Source of the DNA: Choristoneura fumiferana
Lineage: Eukaryota; Arthropoda; Insecta; Lepidoptera; Tortricidae
Assembly (NCBI RefSeq): GCF_025370935.1
Contig: NC_133477.1
Location: 21,314,775 to 21,378,774 of the forward strand
DNA: 64,000 nucleotides
Direction of reading: 5' to 3'
The first letter of the stretch is position 1, and every line of letters starts with the position of its first letter. The notes below the pieces were generated by a model, which did not search any database, had not been told where the DNA came from, and was given only the letters and a program-made list of their open reading frames with translations. Of this stretch, positions 41,000 to 52,297 are shown in pieces. The position numbers were made by a program, and so were the translations under genes.

Positions 41000-42026
41000 A
41001 TGACATGACCAATGTCGAGATAATATTTTTAGCGCCTAATAGTAAAAGGTGGCAAAGCTACATCAAATGCGTTCGCTGAGACATGCGCTGGCGCACGGAA
41101 CGAGAATTGCGTCACACGGCAGCCACGCCGTACAAAATACGCGTTCTTGAATCTACAAGCACGACGACGTCTGTACAAGCGTCAATGTGTGCGTAAGATG
41201 CACAGGGCTGACTATCGCAAAACCCTAATAAGGTGCTACCTGACATTTAAAGGTGCGTATATGTAGGTATGGCTTAGATAGTGCAAATCAATGTAATCGT
41301 TAATCTTACCTTTTTATTTAAACCTAATTAAAATGTGTCTGTCTGTGTATTAAGTATTATTATTTTCAATTACAATAGATATTCGAGTACAAACTTAAAC
41401 GAATTATTCGGTAGGTAGGTAGTTATTTCATGTATTAATCGCGATAATTTCGGAAATCATTATTTATTTAGAAAAAGGAAGTAAGTAGGGTACCGTTACC
41501 ATTTCGCAAAATGATTGCTCCCGAACTTAGTGCCGTGCGGCCGACATACATCGCGTTGCGCACCCGATTGCTTTCCTGCGGTTTTCCTGCAATCTGCGCT
41601 TGAGGGGTGGGGTAACTCGAATCGGTGCGGGGCGGAGCGTGGCCATTCTGTACGTTAGTACTATTATATATGCTGTGGTTGAGTGAGCGCCTTCCCTTGT
41701 TAAAACCCGTCGCACGCACCCTCGTCAGTAAGGGCCTACGCTAGGTGGAAGCACGGAGCGGGCGCACGCCTGCGGGTGCGGGTGCAGGCAAAATCCGTCG
41801 CACGCGACGCGTCCAGTTTGCGCTGCTCATGCTATTTTCAAATAGCCGTCCATCTGCTGCGTGCAAGTTATAATAGGTCCTAAATGCCACTTCCTTCCAG
41901 TGGCGGCACAGGACCTAAATTTGGTGTGGGTAAGATATTATTGACGAGGCACTATGACGAGGCATTACACATTAAGATGATCGATTTTTAAATGAGCAAG
42001 TAAGTAATTGACTTTCGAGGCATGTA
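41000..42026. other. Non-coding part of the left arm
   Basis: Contains a GC-rich stretch at 41500-41850. No coding sequence recognised. Homologous to 57241-58865 inverted, with indels. Confidence 0.5.
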
Positions 42027-44255
42027 AGGTGAACCATACAGTAATTGGCCACGTTACAGTAATTGCCCACTTTAATTTAATCAAAAATTTACAAAGAAAA
42101 GTGGAGATAAATCATAAGAAATATCGTGCTTATTATTATTCTAGTCGCTTTTTCTTAAATTATATTTTAAACTAGCTTTGCCCGCGACTTCGTCTGCGTA
42201 GATTTTTATATTTACGCAATACTCGATAGGATGAAGTTAATGTCCTGCATTGGCCGTTTCGTGGAATTTTCGAAAAAATCCTTTCAAACTACAGCTAAAC
42301 AATCAACTGAAAAATCTGATCATGATCAATAAGTTTCACATCTAAATTGCTCAAGAAATAAGATTTTTTATTTTCGCTTACTATTTTCCTACATCGAGTG
42401 ATCGCAAAGATTGGATTGCATCGCAACCCAGCCTCGCGCTGGCTTGCCGTTTCAGCCGAAAGCGAAGCGGCCTGCATGGCTAGAGCGCCACTGAGTCTCA
42501 CATCGCGGTCTTCCTCAGACTCCTGAGACCGTGCCGTGCCCCTGGTAGTCCTAATGCGCTGCGAGACTTTTCGCAAAAGATTCGTTTTTTTCGGGAAGGC
42601 ATGGTAACGCCTAAAAAATGCGAGTCCCAATTCCGAAATCATTTGAAATTTACTTCGCAAAAGAAAGAGAAAAATGTTTTTTTTTTAGTACTCACCTTCG
42701 TGACAATTATTAAGTGCTTAAAAGAGGCAATACGTATGAATATGGATGTTTCATAGTTCCCCTTAAGATGGCACTGTGAAATGTGTGTCAATTAGTTTAT
42801 TGTCGTTTAAATTTGTTATATTATTTAATCAATTACCTAAATTTTAATAGCCGTACTCCTTCTTTTAAACTTAGTCAATTTGGCTAAATCAGCGCCATCT
42901 GTTAGTGTAGCAGGGTACTCGATAGTCGTACAACACTTGAAAATAAGTCTGCACCTCCTTCCTAAGTAGCGTCATAAGATTCAGGTGCAAACTTAACTTA
43001 ATCAAGAGTAGCGGCTACCGCCCCCCCCCCCCTCTTTTAGGGGTAGGATTTTTAAAGTCTATATATAACCTGACCGGGGATTTCTCGCCAGATTAGTAAA
43101 GCTTGCATGAAAATCCGTTCAGCCGTTTTCACGTGATGCGTGGTCAAATAAACAGACAAACAGATAAACAGACAAAAATTCTAAAAACTTTTGGAACGTG
43201 TTCTGTTATCGATTCTAAGTATCCCCAGCCAACTTTTGTATAGATATAAGATAGATGTATAGAATTATACTCGTACGCGTGTTGATATGTGTGTTGATTT
43301 TACCATTAAGTACTTATAGTTCTTTTTTTTAGCATTAGAAAGAAGGCAAGCGATCTTGATGTGTTTTTTATTGAAAAAAACTTTTGAAAAATAAGTCACA
43401 GCAAATAGTAACAATTAGCAAGGATATAATGATCATTTACATGCTTTTAGTATCATAAAAGTAATAGTAACTGTTTTTAAAACGTTTTCATAAAAAGACT
43501 CGTCAAGATTGTTACCCTATTTCTAATGCTAAAAAAATAAGTATACTATGTGAGTAAACTCTTTTTTATTAGTTTACTCCATTACATACTGTTTACCCAG
43601 TTCTTCAAAAGATGGCATTGTAATGTGTGGCAATTACTTTATTTGTCGTTTAATTTTAGTCGTATCATTAAATCAATTAAATTATTCAATTATTTGTTGA
43701 TATCCGTACTCCCTCTTTTAAACTTAGAGTTAATTTGACAAAATCCTTCCTTACTCGAGTCACAAAGTTATTAATTTCAGCGCCATCTGTTAGTTTATCA
43801 GGGTACTTGATAGTCATAGCACGTATTTGAAAACTTGAAGGTGGAAACTTAACTCAATCGAATCGAATGTAGTAGCTACCTCCACTTTTAAGGGTTGAAT
43901 TTTATACCCTAAGGGTCGAATTTTTATAGCCTATAACCTGGCCGGGGATTTTCTCGTCAGATTAGTAAAGTTTGCATAAAAATCCGTTCAGCCGTTCTCA
44001 CGTGATGCGCGGTCAAATAAACGACAAACAGATAAACAGATAAACAGACAAACAGACAAAAATTCTAAAACTGTTGGAACGTGTTCTGTTATCGATTCTA
44101 AGTATCCCCAGCCAACTTTTTTCGAATATCTTCCATGTACAGACTTTCGACCTCTTCAGCTTTATTATAGAGTATAGATAGATAGATTGTTGTTTTATAC
44201 AAAAAAATCAAGTGGGCAATTACTGTAACGTGGCCAATTACTGTATAGTTTACCC
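42027..44255. mobile_element. TA-flanked inverted-repeat element with a nested 2-kb repeat
   Basis: Ends are inverted repeats of about 42 bp (ACAGTAATTGGCCACGTTAC plus AGTAATTGCCCACTT). TA flanks it at 42025-42026 and 44256-44257, as for Tc1/mariner elements. Short native sequence remains on each side, and most of the interior is the composite repeat at 42171-44185. No transposase found. Confidence 0.75.
42171..44185 (+). repeat. 2-kb composite repeat, copy A
   Basis: Starts CTAGCTTTGCCCGCGACTTC. Near-identical over its whole length, bar small indels, to 46904-48893. It consists of two related halves that share GATGGCA.TGT...AATGTGTG and end ATCCCCAGCCAACTTTT. Between them is a small inverted-repeat element (about 43322-43535; AGCATTAGAAA / TTTCTAATGCT ends). 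No protein recognised. Confidence 0.8.
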
Positions 44256-44672
44256 TATTATTGTTGTTTCATATAACACAAACAATTTAATGTGCTTTGA
44301 ATACAAAGCAATTTTCTAGTATAATATTTAATTAAAAATTTAGCTTTTCTACGATGCCGCATCGTCACATAAATTTAGCGTGGGCGACGTTTGTACATTA
44401 AAAATACAAGCGAAAACAGAACTTACTATTTTTAAAGTCGATTAAATGTTATTTTTTGTTTTAAATCATGCAAATGACATTAAACAATACATAAACAATA
44501 CCTAAGTAGTCGTGCATGAAACATGTACCCTCAGATATTTTTATAAGAACTGAGTATCCAAAATTATTTAATCACCATTAGGAAACGATAACGTTTATCT
44601 CTTAACGTGACTCATTAGAAAAATCGATGCACATTAACCACAGTGACGCCTGATAACAACTCAATGAATGTC
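44256..44672. promoter_or_regulatory. 5' flank of SDR-1, shared with SDR-2
   Basis: From about 44295 it is strongly similar to the reverse complement of 56643-57035, upstream of SDR-2 (for example CAAATGACATTAAACAATAC and CCACAGTGACGCCTGATAAC). Upstream control sequence was duplicated with the gene. Individual factor sites cannot be named. Confidence 0.55.
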
Positions 44673-44706
44673 TTATAAATAAGCGTCAATATCAACCCGC
44701 TCAGTT
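44673..44706 (+). promoter_or_regulatory. TATA box and initiator of SDR-1
   Basis: TTATAAATA at 44673-44681 and an arthropod initiator TCAGTT at 44701-44706; spacing is about 30 bp. The predicted leader is about 32 bases. Confidence 0.75.
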
Positions 44707-44734
44707 CAGCGAAAATCGTGAAAGACTACTCACC

Positions 44735-45490
44735 ATGGCCAAGGACCTTAAAAACAAAGTTGTCGTTATAACTGGCGGCGCAGTGGGAATCGGTTATGAA
44801 ATCGGTGACAAATTCCTCCAGAAAGGAGCGAAACTCATCATCATACTCGATTTAAGCGAGAAACACGGCACAGAGGCCGTGAAAAAACTAAACGCTAAGC
44901 ATGGAGAACACAGGAGCGTTTTTATCAAATGTGACGTCACTAAAGACCTCGAAGCTGTGTCTAAGAAAATCATCGACACGCACAAACATGTCGATGTTCT
45001 TATCAACAACGCTGGTATCCTTGATGAACTGTCACCAAGAAAAACTATCGAAATCAACGTGACCGCTCTAATCGAATGGTCTTTGAAATTCTGGGACCAC
45101 ATGAGAAGAGACAAGGGAGGGAACGGAGGTACCATTATGAACTTAGCATCGATTTACGGGTACAGGGTAGAACCGTATGTTCCTGTTTACCAAGCCTCTA
45201 AGTTTGCTGTCATGGGTTTTACCAGGTCCCTTGGGTATCCGTATAATTACAACAGAACTGGTGTCAGGGTAGTGGCTATCAATCCAGGGTTTACTGAGAC
45301 GGCTTTGACCCATGCTCTAAAAACCATGGATGATAAGGAGCTCCAGGATGACTTTGTGAAGTTCCTCAAAGAACAAATTTGGCAGAAAGTAGACGCTGTT
45401 GCCAATGCGGCTGTACAGATATTTGAGCAAACTGAGAGTGGAACCGCTTGGCTCATCGAAGGTTCCAGACCTATCGTAGAAGTGAAATAA
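44735..45490 (+). CDS. Short-chain dehydrogenase/reductase SDR-1 (alcohol / 15-hydroxyprostaglandin dehydrogenase-like)
   Basis: Intronless 251-residue classical SDR, cytosolic, with no signal peptide. Predicted to oxidise an alcohol with NAD(P). Visible: cofactor loop TGGAVGIG (13-20); Asp39 after the second strand, favouring NAD; D67; NNAG (91-94); and the catalytic set N108, S139, Y152, K156 (YQASK). Length is normal for the Drosophila-ADH / insect 15-PGDH group. The start sits in CACCATGG, 30 bases after the initiator. It lies between CYP9A genes and differs from SDR-2 at ten residues. The substrate is unknown; alcohol dehydrogenase activity is inferred from family. Confidence 0.93.
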   Translation: MAKDLKNKVVVITGGAVGIGYEIGDKFLQKGAKLIIILDLSEKHGTEAVKKLNAKHGEHRSVFIKCDVTKDLEAVSKKIIDTHKHVDVLINNAGILDELSPRKTIEINVTALIEWSLKFWDHMRRDKGGNGGTIMNLASIYGYRVEPYVPVYQASKFAVMGFTRSLGYPYNYNRTGVRVVAINPGFTETALTHALKTMDDKELQDDFVKFLKEQIWQKVDAVANAAVQIFEQTESGTAWLIEGSRPIVEVK

Positions 45491-45648
45491 AATCAGTTTA
45501 ATTTTGAATCCCAAAAATGTTAAATCGCTTTACTTATTGCCTATAAAACATGTAAATTATGTTACTTGCGTATCACTTTGATTATTTTATTGGTTTACTC
45601 ATTTTTTTATTTCTAAAGCTAGCAAAAGGTTCCATGAAAAAAAATCTT

Positions 45649-45654
45649 AATAAA
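45649..45654 (+). promoter_or_regulatory. Candidate poly-A signal of SDR-1
   Basis: AATAAA about 160 bp after the stop. Another AATAAA overlaps the stop codon. Confidence 0.4.
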
Positions 45655-46336
45655 GTGCTTTATTACAATACAATCTAGACTAATAAGTAATTTATCTTTA
45701 ACTTAAACTATCTAATCAGAATTTAATCTAAGAAATGTCCATTGGCAGTTCTTAGTTTCTTAAGGGGAAGACACTGCTAATGATGTGTTCTTTTGTGCAC
45801 TGCAACAATTTTTATTCACTAGTCACTATTTTAGCACTAGGTACACTAATTCAAAAGGCTTAATTCTTTTGAGTCTTCTTTTTAAGTCCGTGTTGTATAT
45901 GACAAAAATCCCCGAGGCGCACAAACACGGGATAATAAAAGACGGGACTTCAGCCGTTTTAGTGGGGATAGGGGGGAGTGATACATCGAGCATGTTGAGA
46001 ATACATATTAAAAAGTTTTTTTTCTGTAGTATTAGCTATTCTGTGACATCGTCTGCAAAACTCGCTATCGCTCGCGGGATCGGGAGTTTTCTAAAAACTA
46101 ACCTGTGCCTTTTTGAGGGTCTTAAACATACAAATTATATTTATCCGTTGCTTAGTACCCATAACACAAGCTTTACTAAGCTTACTTTGGGATTAGGTCA
46201 ATTGTTGTGAATTATACCGTGGTATTTATTTATTTCTTTTCAAATTATTTTCAACTATCACAAGTTATGATAACAACTGATTGTGTAATAGTCATGTTTT
46301 GTTTATTTTTAAAAATATTTGTCATTGTTTCCGTGT

Positions 46337-46600
46337 CGTGCTGGCCTAGTGGTTTGACCTATCGCCTCTCAAGCAGAGGATCGTGGGTTCCAGCCCCGGG
46401 CTCGCACTAAGCTTTTCTAAATTCATGTGCGAAACCTTTGAAATTTACCAAGAGCTTTACTGTGAAGGAAAACATCGTGAGGAAACCTGCACAACCCAGC
46501 GAAGCAATTCAATGGTGTGTGTGAAGTTCCCAATCTGCACTAGGCCCGCATGGGAACTACGGCCCAAGACCTAACGGCGAGTTTGGGATACTGTGTCGGT
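46337..46600 (+). mobile_element. tRNA-derived SINE S3, copy 1
   Basis: CTGGCCTAGTGGTTTGACCT, then a B box in GTGGGTTCCAGCCCC, then the body GGAAAACATCGTGAGGAAAC and TGAAGTTCCCAATCTGCACT. Same element as 55128-55430. It has a tRNA-like head and pol III boxes, but is a dispersed repeat. Confidence 0.8.
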
Positions 46601-46903
46601 GCTCTTTGAATATCTGTCTGTGGTACGGAATCGCTACTAATTATTTTGTGGCAAAATCCAGCTTTCAGGGTATATGTGGAGGTCTCAGCTTAAATTTGCA
46701 CTCCTATCTCCTATCACTTCCAAAATTATTAAGCTATAAATTTGAAATTGAATGGTTGAAATTGAGTGCTGCTAAACAGAAGCGTGTAAATAGACCATAA
46801 TGCTTTCAGAAGAGGAAGGCACGCCAGTTTGCCTTGGCCTCTACTGGGCGCGAAACACTGCCACGCCCTCACATATACTGTACTGAACTGTAGGTATATT
46901 CCA

Positions 46904-48893
46904 TACTAGCTTTTGCCCGCGACTTCGTCTGCGTAGATTTTTATATTTACACAATACTCGATAGGAATGAAGTTAATGTCCTGCATTGGCCGTTTCGTGG
47001 AATTTTCGAAAAATCCTTTCAAACTACAGCTAAACAATCAACTGAAAAATCTGATCATGATCAATAAGTTTCACATCTAAATTGCTCAAGAAATAAGATT
47101 TTTATTTTTCGCTTACTATTTTCCTACATCGAGTGATCGCAAAGATTGGATTGCATCGCAACCCAGCCTCGCGCTGGCTTGCCGTTTCAGCCGAAAGCGA
47201 AGCGGCCTGCATGGCTAGAGCGCCACTGAGTCTCACATCGCGGTCTTCCTCAGACTCCTGAGACCGTGCCGTGCCCCTGGTAGTCCTAATGCGCTGCGAG
47301 ACTTTCGCAAAAGATTCGTTTTTTTCGGGAAGGCATGGTAACGCCTAAAAAATGCGAGTCCCAATTCCGAAATCATTTGAAATTTACTTCGCAAAAGAAA
47401 GAGAAAAATGTTTTTTTTTTAGTACTCACCTTCGTGACAATTATTAAGTGCTTAAAAGAGGCAATACGTATGAATATGGATGTTTCATAGTTCCCCTTAA
47501 GATGGCACTGTGAAATGTGTGTCAATTAATTTATTGTCGTTTAAATTTGTTATATTATTTAATCAATTACCTAAATTTCTTGATATCCGTACTCCTTCTT
47601 TTAAACTTAGTCAATTTGGCTAAATCAGCGCCATCTGTTAGTGTAGCAGGGTACTCGATAGTCGTACAACACTTGAAAATAAGTCTGCACCTCCTTCCTA
47701 AGTAGCGTCATAAGATTCAGGTGCAAACTTAACTTAATCAAGAGTAGCGGCTACCGCCCCCCCCCCCTCTTTTAGGGGTAGGATTTTAAAGTCTATATAA
47801 CCTGACCGGGGATTTTCTCGCCAGATTAGTAAAGCTTGCATGAAAATCCGTTCAGCCGTTTTCACGTGATGCGTGGTCAAATAAACAGACAAAAATTCTA
47901 AAAACTTTTGGAACGTGTTCTGTTATCGATTCTAAGTATCCCCAGCCAACTTTTGTATAGATATAAGATAGATGTATAGAATTATACTCGTACGCGTGTT
48001 GATATGTGTGTTGATTTTACCATTAAGTACTTATAGTTCTTTTTTTTAGCATTAGAAAGAAGGCAAGCGATCTTGATGTGTTTTTTATTGAAAAAACTTT
48101 TGAAAAATAAGTCACAGCAAATAGTAACAATTAGCAAGGATATAATGATCATTTACATGCTTTTAGTATCATAAAAGTAATAGTAACTGTTTTTTAAACG
48201 TTTTTCAATAAAAAGACTCGTCAAGATTGTTTACCCTATTTCTAATGCTAAAAAAATAAGTATAACTATGTAAGTAAACTATTTTTTATTAGTTTACTCC
48301 ATTACATACTGTTTACCCAGTTCTTCAAAAGATGGCATTGTAATGTGTGGCAATTACTTTATTGTCGTTTAATTTTAGTCGTATCATTAAATCAATTAAA
48401 TTATTCAATTATTTGTTGATATCCATACTCCCTCTTTTAAACTTAGAGTTAATTTGACAAAATCCTTCCTTACTCGAGTCACAAAGTTATTAATTTCAGC
48501 GCCATCTGTTAGTTTATCAGGGTACTTGATAGTCATAGCACGTATTTGAAAACTTGAAGGTGGAAACTTAACTCAATCGAATCGAATGTAGTAGCTACCT
48601 CCACTTTTAAGGGTTGAATTTTTATACCCTAAGGGTCGAATTTTTATAGCCTATAACCTGGCCGGGGATTTTCTCGTCAGATTAGTAAAGTTTGCATAAA
48701 AATCCGTTCAGCCGTTCTCACGTGATGCGCGGTCAAATAAACGACAAACAGATAAACAGACAAACAGACAAAAATTCTAAAAACTGTTGGAACGTGTTCT
48801 GTTATCGATTCTAAGTATCCCCAGCCAACTTTTTTTCGAATATCTTCCATGTACAGACTTTCGACCCTCTTCAGCTTTATTATATGTATAGAT
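46904..48893 (+). repeat. 2-kb composite repeat, copy B
   Basis: Starts CTAGCTTTTGCCCGCGACTT. It matches 42171-44185 throughout with small indels, including the nested inverted-repeat piece and the C homopolymer near 47757. It lies in the spacer of the inverted duplication. Confidence 0.85.
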
Positions 48894-49314
48894 AATTGGA
48901 TAACATACTTAATCTTTTTATTACGATAAAGCTACAATAATGGATTGTATTTCAAAGTGTTTGTTGGATAAGCGAATGTTTTTCAACTATATTAGCGGTA
49001 CTCCTCCTCTTTTTAACCGAGTGCCCGAAGGAGGGTTATGTTTTTTAAAAAAAATAAAAAAGTATTAATCTCCCTTCTTGTTTTTTTTCGTAGACGCCAT
49101 AATACTTGTATATACTCGTAATAATTCGAGTATACACCCTATCTAACTTCGACACAGTTATGATAAATCTAACGATACCTCATACGTTATAATCCGTCCA
49201 GCCGTATAGGCTGCAGAGAAGACCAAAAAATAGAAATGCATTCGCTCGAAATACACAACCCTCCTCAAATGTGTCCACAGTAGGAAAAACGTCAATTACA
49301 GCACTTTCCCTAAT
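48894..49314. other. Non-coding spacer
   Basis: Includes a CCGAAGGAGGGTTATG repeat piece near 49025. No gene. Confidence 0.4.
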
Positions 49315-49585
49315 TTTTTTATTTTTTTATTCGACTTAATGGCAAACGAGCAAGTGGGTCTCCTGATGGTAAGAGATCACCACCGCCCATAAACACCTGC
49401 AACACCAGGGGTATTGCAGATGCGTTGCCAACCTAGAGGCCTAAGATGGGATACCTCAAGTGCCAGTGATTTCACCGGCTGTCTTACTCTCCACACCGAA
49501 ACACAACAGTGCAAGCACTGTTTCACGGCAGGATTAGTGAGCAAGATGGTGGTAGCAATCCGGGCGGACCTTGCACAAGGCAATT
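49315..49585 (-). mobile_element. S2 element, near complete, minus strand
   Basis: Minus-strand poly-A (T tract), AACGAGCAAGTGGGTCTCCT, then through to CCGGGCGGACCTTGCACAAG. The longest S2 copy here. Confidence 0.75.
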
Positions 49586-50020
49586 AATGTGATTGATTGA
49601 AGTTCAGCTATTAAAACTCATCGCACAAGAAATCAACGAAACAAACTAACAATCTAGTTCATTAACAATCAGAAAACCAACCCTTACAAGTTGCAGCAGA
49701 TGGCAATCGGGCTTTTAATCCCTAGTGGGCTGTAATGAAACTTTTTCCGCCCGATAACCCTCTCATTAGGGGGAAAAGACGTTTATTGGAGTTGCCAACT
49801 CCCTTTCACGGTACGCACTAATCGTGATATCCTGAACGATCCAATTAATAGTAGATACATCACTATTAAAGCTTGAATAATATAAAACAAAGAAAATAAT
49901 TAAACCCAACAATATTACTAAGTAGTAGGCAACACAAAGAATAGAATTGATGATGTGATTGATGTGACAATGGGCGGGCCATATCGCTCGAAGAACTTAT
50001 AACCGTTGAGGGAGAATAGT

Positions 50021-50098
50021 ACATTGTGTCTTAAGGGAGGTAAATAAGGAATTACGAACGAGAGTCTATTAGAAGCCCGAAGCCGAAGACTGAGGGCA
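50021..50098 (+). mobile_element. MITE M1, copy 2 (truncated)
   Basis: ACATTGTGTCTTAAGGGAGG to GAAGACTGAGGGCACG; the right half is missing. Confidence 0.7.
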
Positions 50099-50099
50099 C

Positions 50100-51250
50100 G
50101 CAATTTTAGAGTTTGGCGTGAAAAGGTTACGGTATATAAGAGCCAAGGTACGGTACGTCACCTTTCTTGGACAGCGCCCTCTGTTCTTGTTTAATCTTAA
50201 AATATGATCCTACGGGAACACATTACCGGGATATCAAGTATCCCATGTCTCAATGCAGATCTTTGTTTATCCGTACGCCATGTTTCATGAAAAGCCGTTC
50301 AGCCGTTATTGCGTAATTCAGTAACAAATATCCAAACAAACAAACCTCCAAACATCAGGATAAGTTCAGCAGGCTGCTGATAAAAGCCAAATAGTTTACA
50401 TCTATAGTTTCGTTAGCACCGCCTCTATGTTTAATTAGATCTTAAATCTCTAGCAATTGGTTGTTATCTCGGCGTTGACGGACTGGGGAAGTTTCGATTG
50501 TTTTCAGAAAACGTCATGTTTTTCCGTTCGGGTATTTTCAGGGTCCCTGGCTCCGAGTATTTATACTTGTTCCTTGTTCCGTGTTCCGATGACGAGGCAA
50601 ACAATGAGAGACAGTTTGAAGAGCCAATTGAGGAAAATCTTATCTATTACAGATAAGTTTGTACGTGTATTTGACAGCTCTGTTTCCTTTTAAGGTCTCT
50701 ACCCATTATAGTGTATACCATGACCGCAACAGCAACATGTGAGGCAAAAATATATTCTTTGTATCAAAAAGTATGAGACTATACCCACCAGCACGTTTCG
50801 TAACCAACCGTCGCCGACGCGTGTCATGTGTGCGTTTGACATTCCGTTTGACACTCCGTCTTGACATCGTCGATTCATTTGGAAACTACTAAGAAATAGA
50901 AGGATTCGATTTGTAGCATTCGAACATGGCGGATGTAGACGATATCTAATTTTGGTATTTCTGCTTCTTTGGCTAGTTGAAGTATAATTTTGATAGTGTT
51001 TTATGCGGCGATTAACCTTAACAGTGAACAGTGATCACAAAATTCTATATTGCTCTCGTGTCTGACATTTTTTAATGCGCAAGTGGTCTCCGCGTGGTTG
51101 CAAAAACTACAATCACCGTACAACGTGAATAAGAAGAATATATTTATCTTTAATTTAACTGACATTGGCCCAAGCCTTATGGCCGCCATTAAAAGGAATA
51201 AATAAATACTAAGAAATAGTGAGCTCGCAATAGCGCGCGGTTGTTAGTTC
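50100..51250. other. Non-coding spacer
   Basis: AT-rich. Short repeat piece near 50260-50330 (GCCGTTCAGCCGTTATTGCG type). No exon recognised on either strand. Confidence 0.4.
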
Positions 51251-51254
51251 AAGT

Positions 51255-51520
51255 CTCTTTGTAACTAAGGAACCCCATACATTCCTGTATTGTTATTGTT
51301 TTTTCATGTATTTTTTCTTTAATTTTATACTGTAGTTTTTTAAGTATTTTATTTGTAATTTCTTATTTTGAAAAAATTACTTTCTGTAAGTTTCTTGCGG
51401 CGCATTCTTCTCGGCAATGATGACTTTTCCGAAAGTGCTCCGAGTTAAAAAAAAAAGTGTAAAAGAGCTCATTCCGTCTTTCTTACTGAATAAATGATTT
51501 GAATTTGAATAAGGTATAAT
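51255..51520 (+). mobile_element. LINE 3'-end family T1, copy 3
   Basis: GTAACTAAGGAACCCCATAC to TTGCGGCGCATTCTTCTCGG, ending AATAAATGATTTGAATTTGA. Confidence 0.7.
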
Positions 51521-51528
51521 ACATTTTG

Positions 51529-51600
51529 AACATGAAACTACCGTGAGACTCACTCAACTCGGTTTAAGACGTGAGTGATCCGTTATAATATCGTTTAATA
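51529..51600. mobile_element. Inverted Penelope terminal junction
   Basis: GAACATGAAACTACCGTGAG (plus sense, as at 22510) is joined directly to AACTCGGTTTAAGACGTGAG, which is the reverse orientation of 22563-22590. Two terminal pieces of the Penelope-like element therefore face each other. Confidence 0.65.
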
Positions 51601-51713
51601 TAATAAGGTATAATATAATTTGATCGTACAGCAAAACCAGAACATACTTAACTCGGTCGATTTTAATGACTGAGTTATTTGAAATTCTCTAGGATGTTTA
51701 GACACTTCAGTAC

Positions 51714-51928
51714 CGTAAACTGCTTCAATTTTGCCCTCTGGCCCCAACATTGCCTGATTTGATTTAGAGTCGATAACTTAGCACTCCTATAAGTTTTAAA
51801 CTTTTATCTACACGGGAATTATTATTACGGGTGGATAAAAGTTTAAAAACCTAAAGGGTGCTAAGTTATCGACTCTTAATCGAATCAGGCAATGTTGGGG
51901 CCAGAGGGCAAAGTTGAAGCAGTTTACG
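51714..51928. mobile_element. 215-bp near-perfect palindromic MITE in the CYP9A fragment
   Basis: Arms of about 90 bp start CGTAAACTGCTTCAA and run through GCCCTCTGGCCCCAACATTG to the hairpin turn near 51820. TAC flanks both sides (51711-51713, 51929-51931). The parental intron at about 31922 lacks it. Confidence 0.8.
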
Positions 51929-52133
51929 TACTGCAAAAGCAAATACAAAGTCCTTAAATTAATAATAAATATTCTACTTTGTCTGAAATAACTAACTAGA
52001 TCACACAAATCACACAGTTTGAACTACGGATTGTATAGGAATCAAGCGTGAAATAGGACCATCAAAGCCAATACTCACATAATCACATTCTCTGTCAGCT
52101 CTTTAAAACGTACACTATTAAATTGTTTCTCAG

Positions 52134-52297
52134 TCTGGTCAGATAATGATTTAACCGCCCAAGCTGCTTTCTTCGTTTTCGCTGGCTTTGAAACTATATC
52201 TACTGCCATGACGTTCCTCATGTACGAGCTGGCTGTCAATCCTGAAATACAGGAGACGCTTGCTCAGGAGATCAAGGATCATGACAAGGCAAATTAA
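52134..52297 (+). pseudogene. CYP9A exon 7 copy, stop-terminated
   Basis: After TTTCTCAG it reads VWSDNDLTAQAAFFVFAGFE then TISTAMTFLMYELAVNPEIQ and ends HDKAN-stop. It has the canonical AGFET where CYP9A-1 has GGFET. Confidence 0.85.

Larger units (their letters stand above)
40883..46140 (+). repeat. Left arm of large inverted duplication
   Basis: Matches the reverse complement of 54230-59206 in order. Matched points include: CCTACGCTGCGCTTGCCAAT (40893) with 59170-59195; ATGACATGACCAATGTCGAG (41003) with 58845-58865; GCGCACGCCTGCGGG (41761) with 57608-57624; the SDR gene and promoter; GCACAAACACGGGATAATAA (45918) with about 54805; and AACTAACCTGTGCCTTTTTG (46098) with about 54265. Later insertions differ between arms: 42027-44255 here, 55128-55430 and 54323-54672 in the other arm. 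Confidence 0.85.

Noticed and set aside
44794..45135. Antisense open frame opposite SDR-1 (and 56180-56521 opposite SDR-2)
   Set aside because: Shadow of a conserved coding frame; no domain and no promoter evidence.
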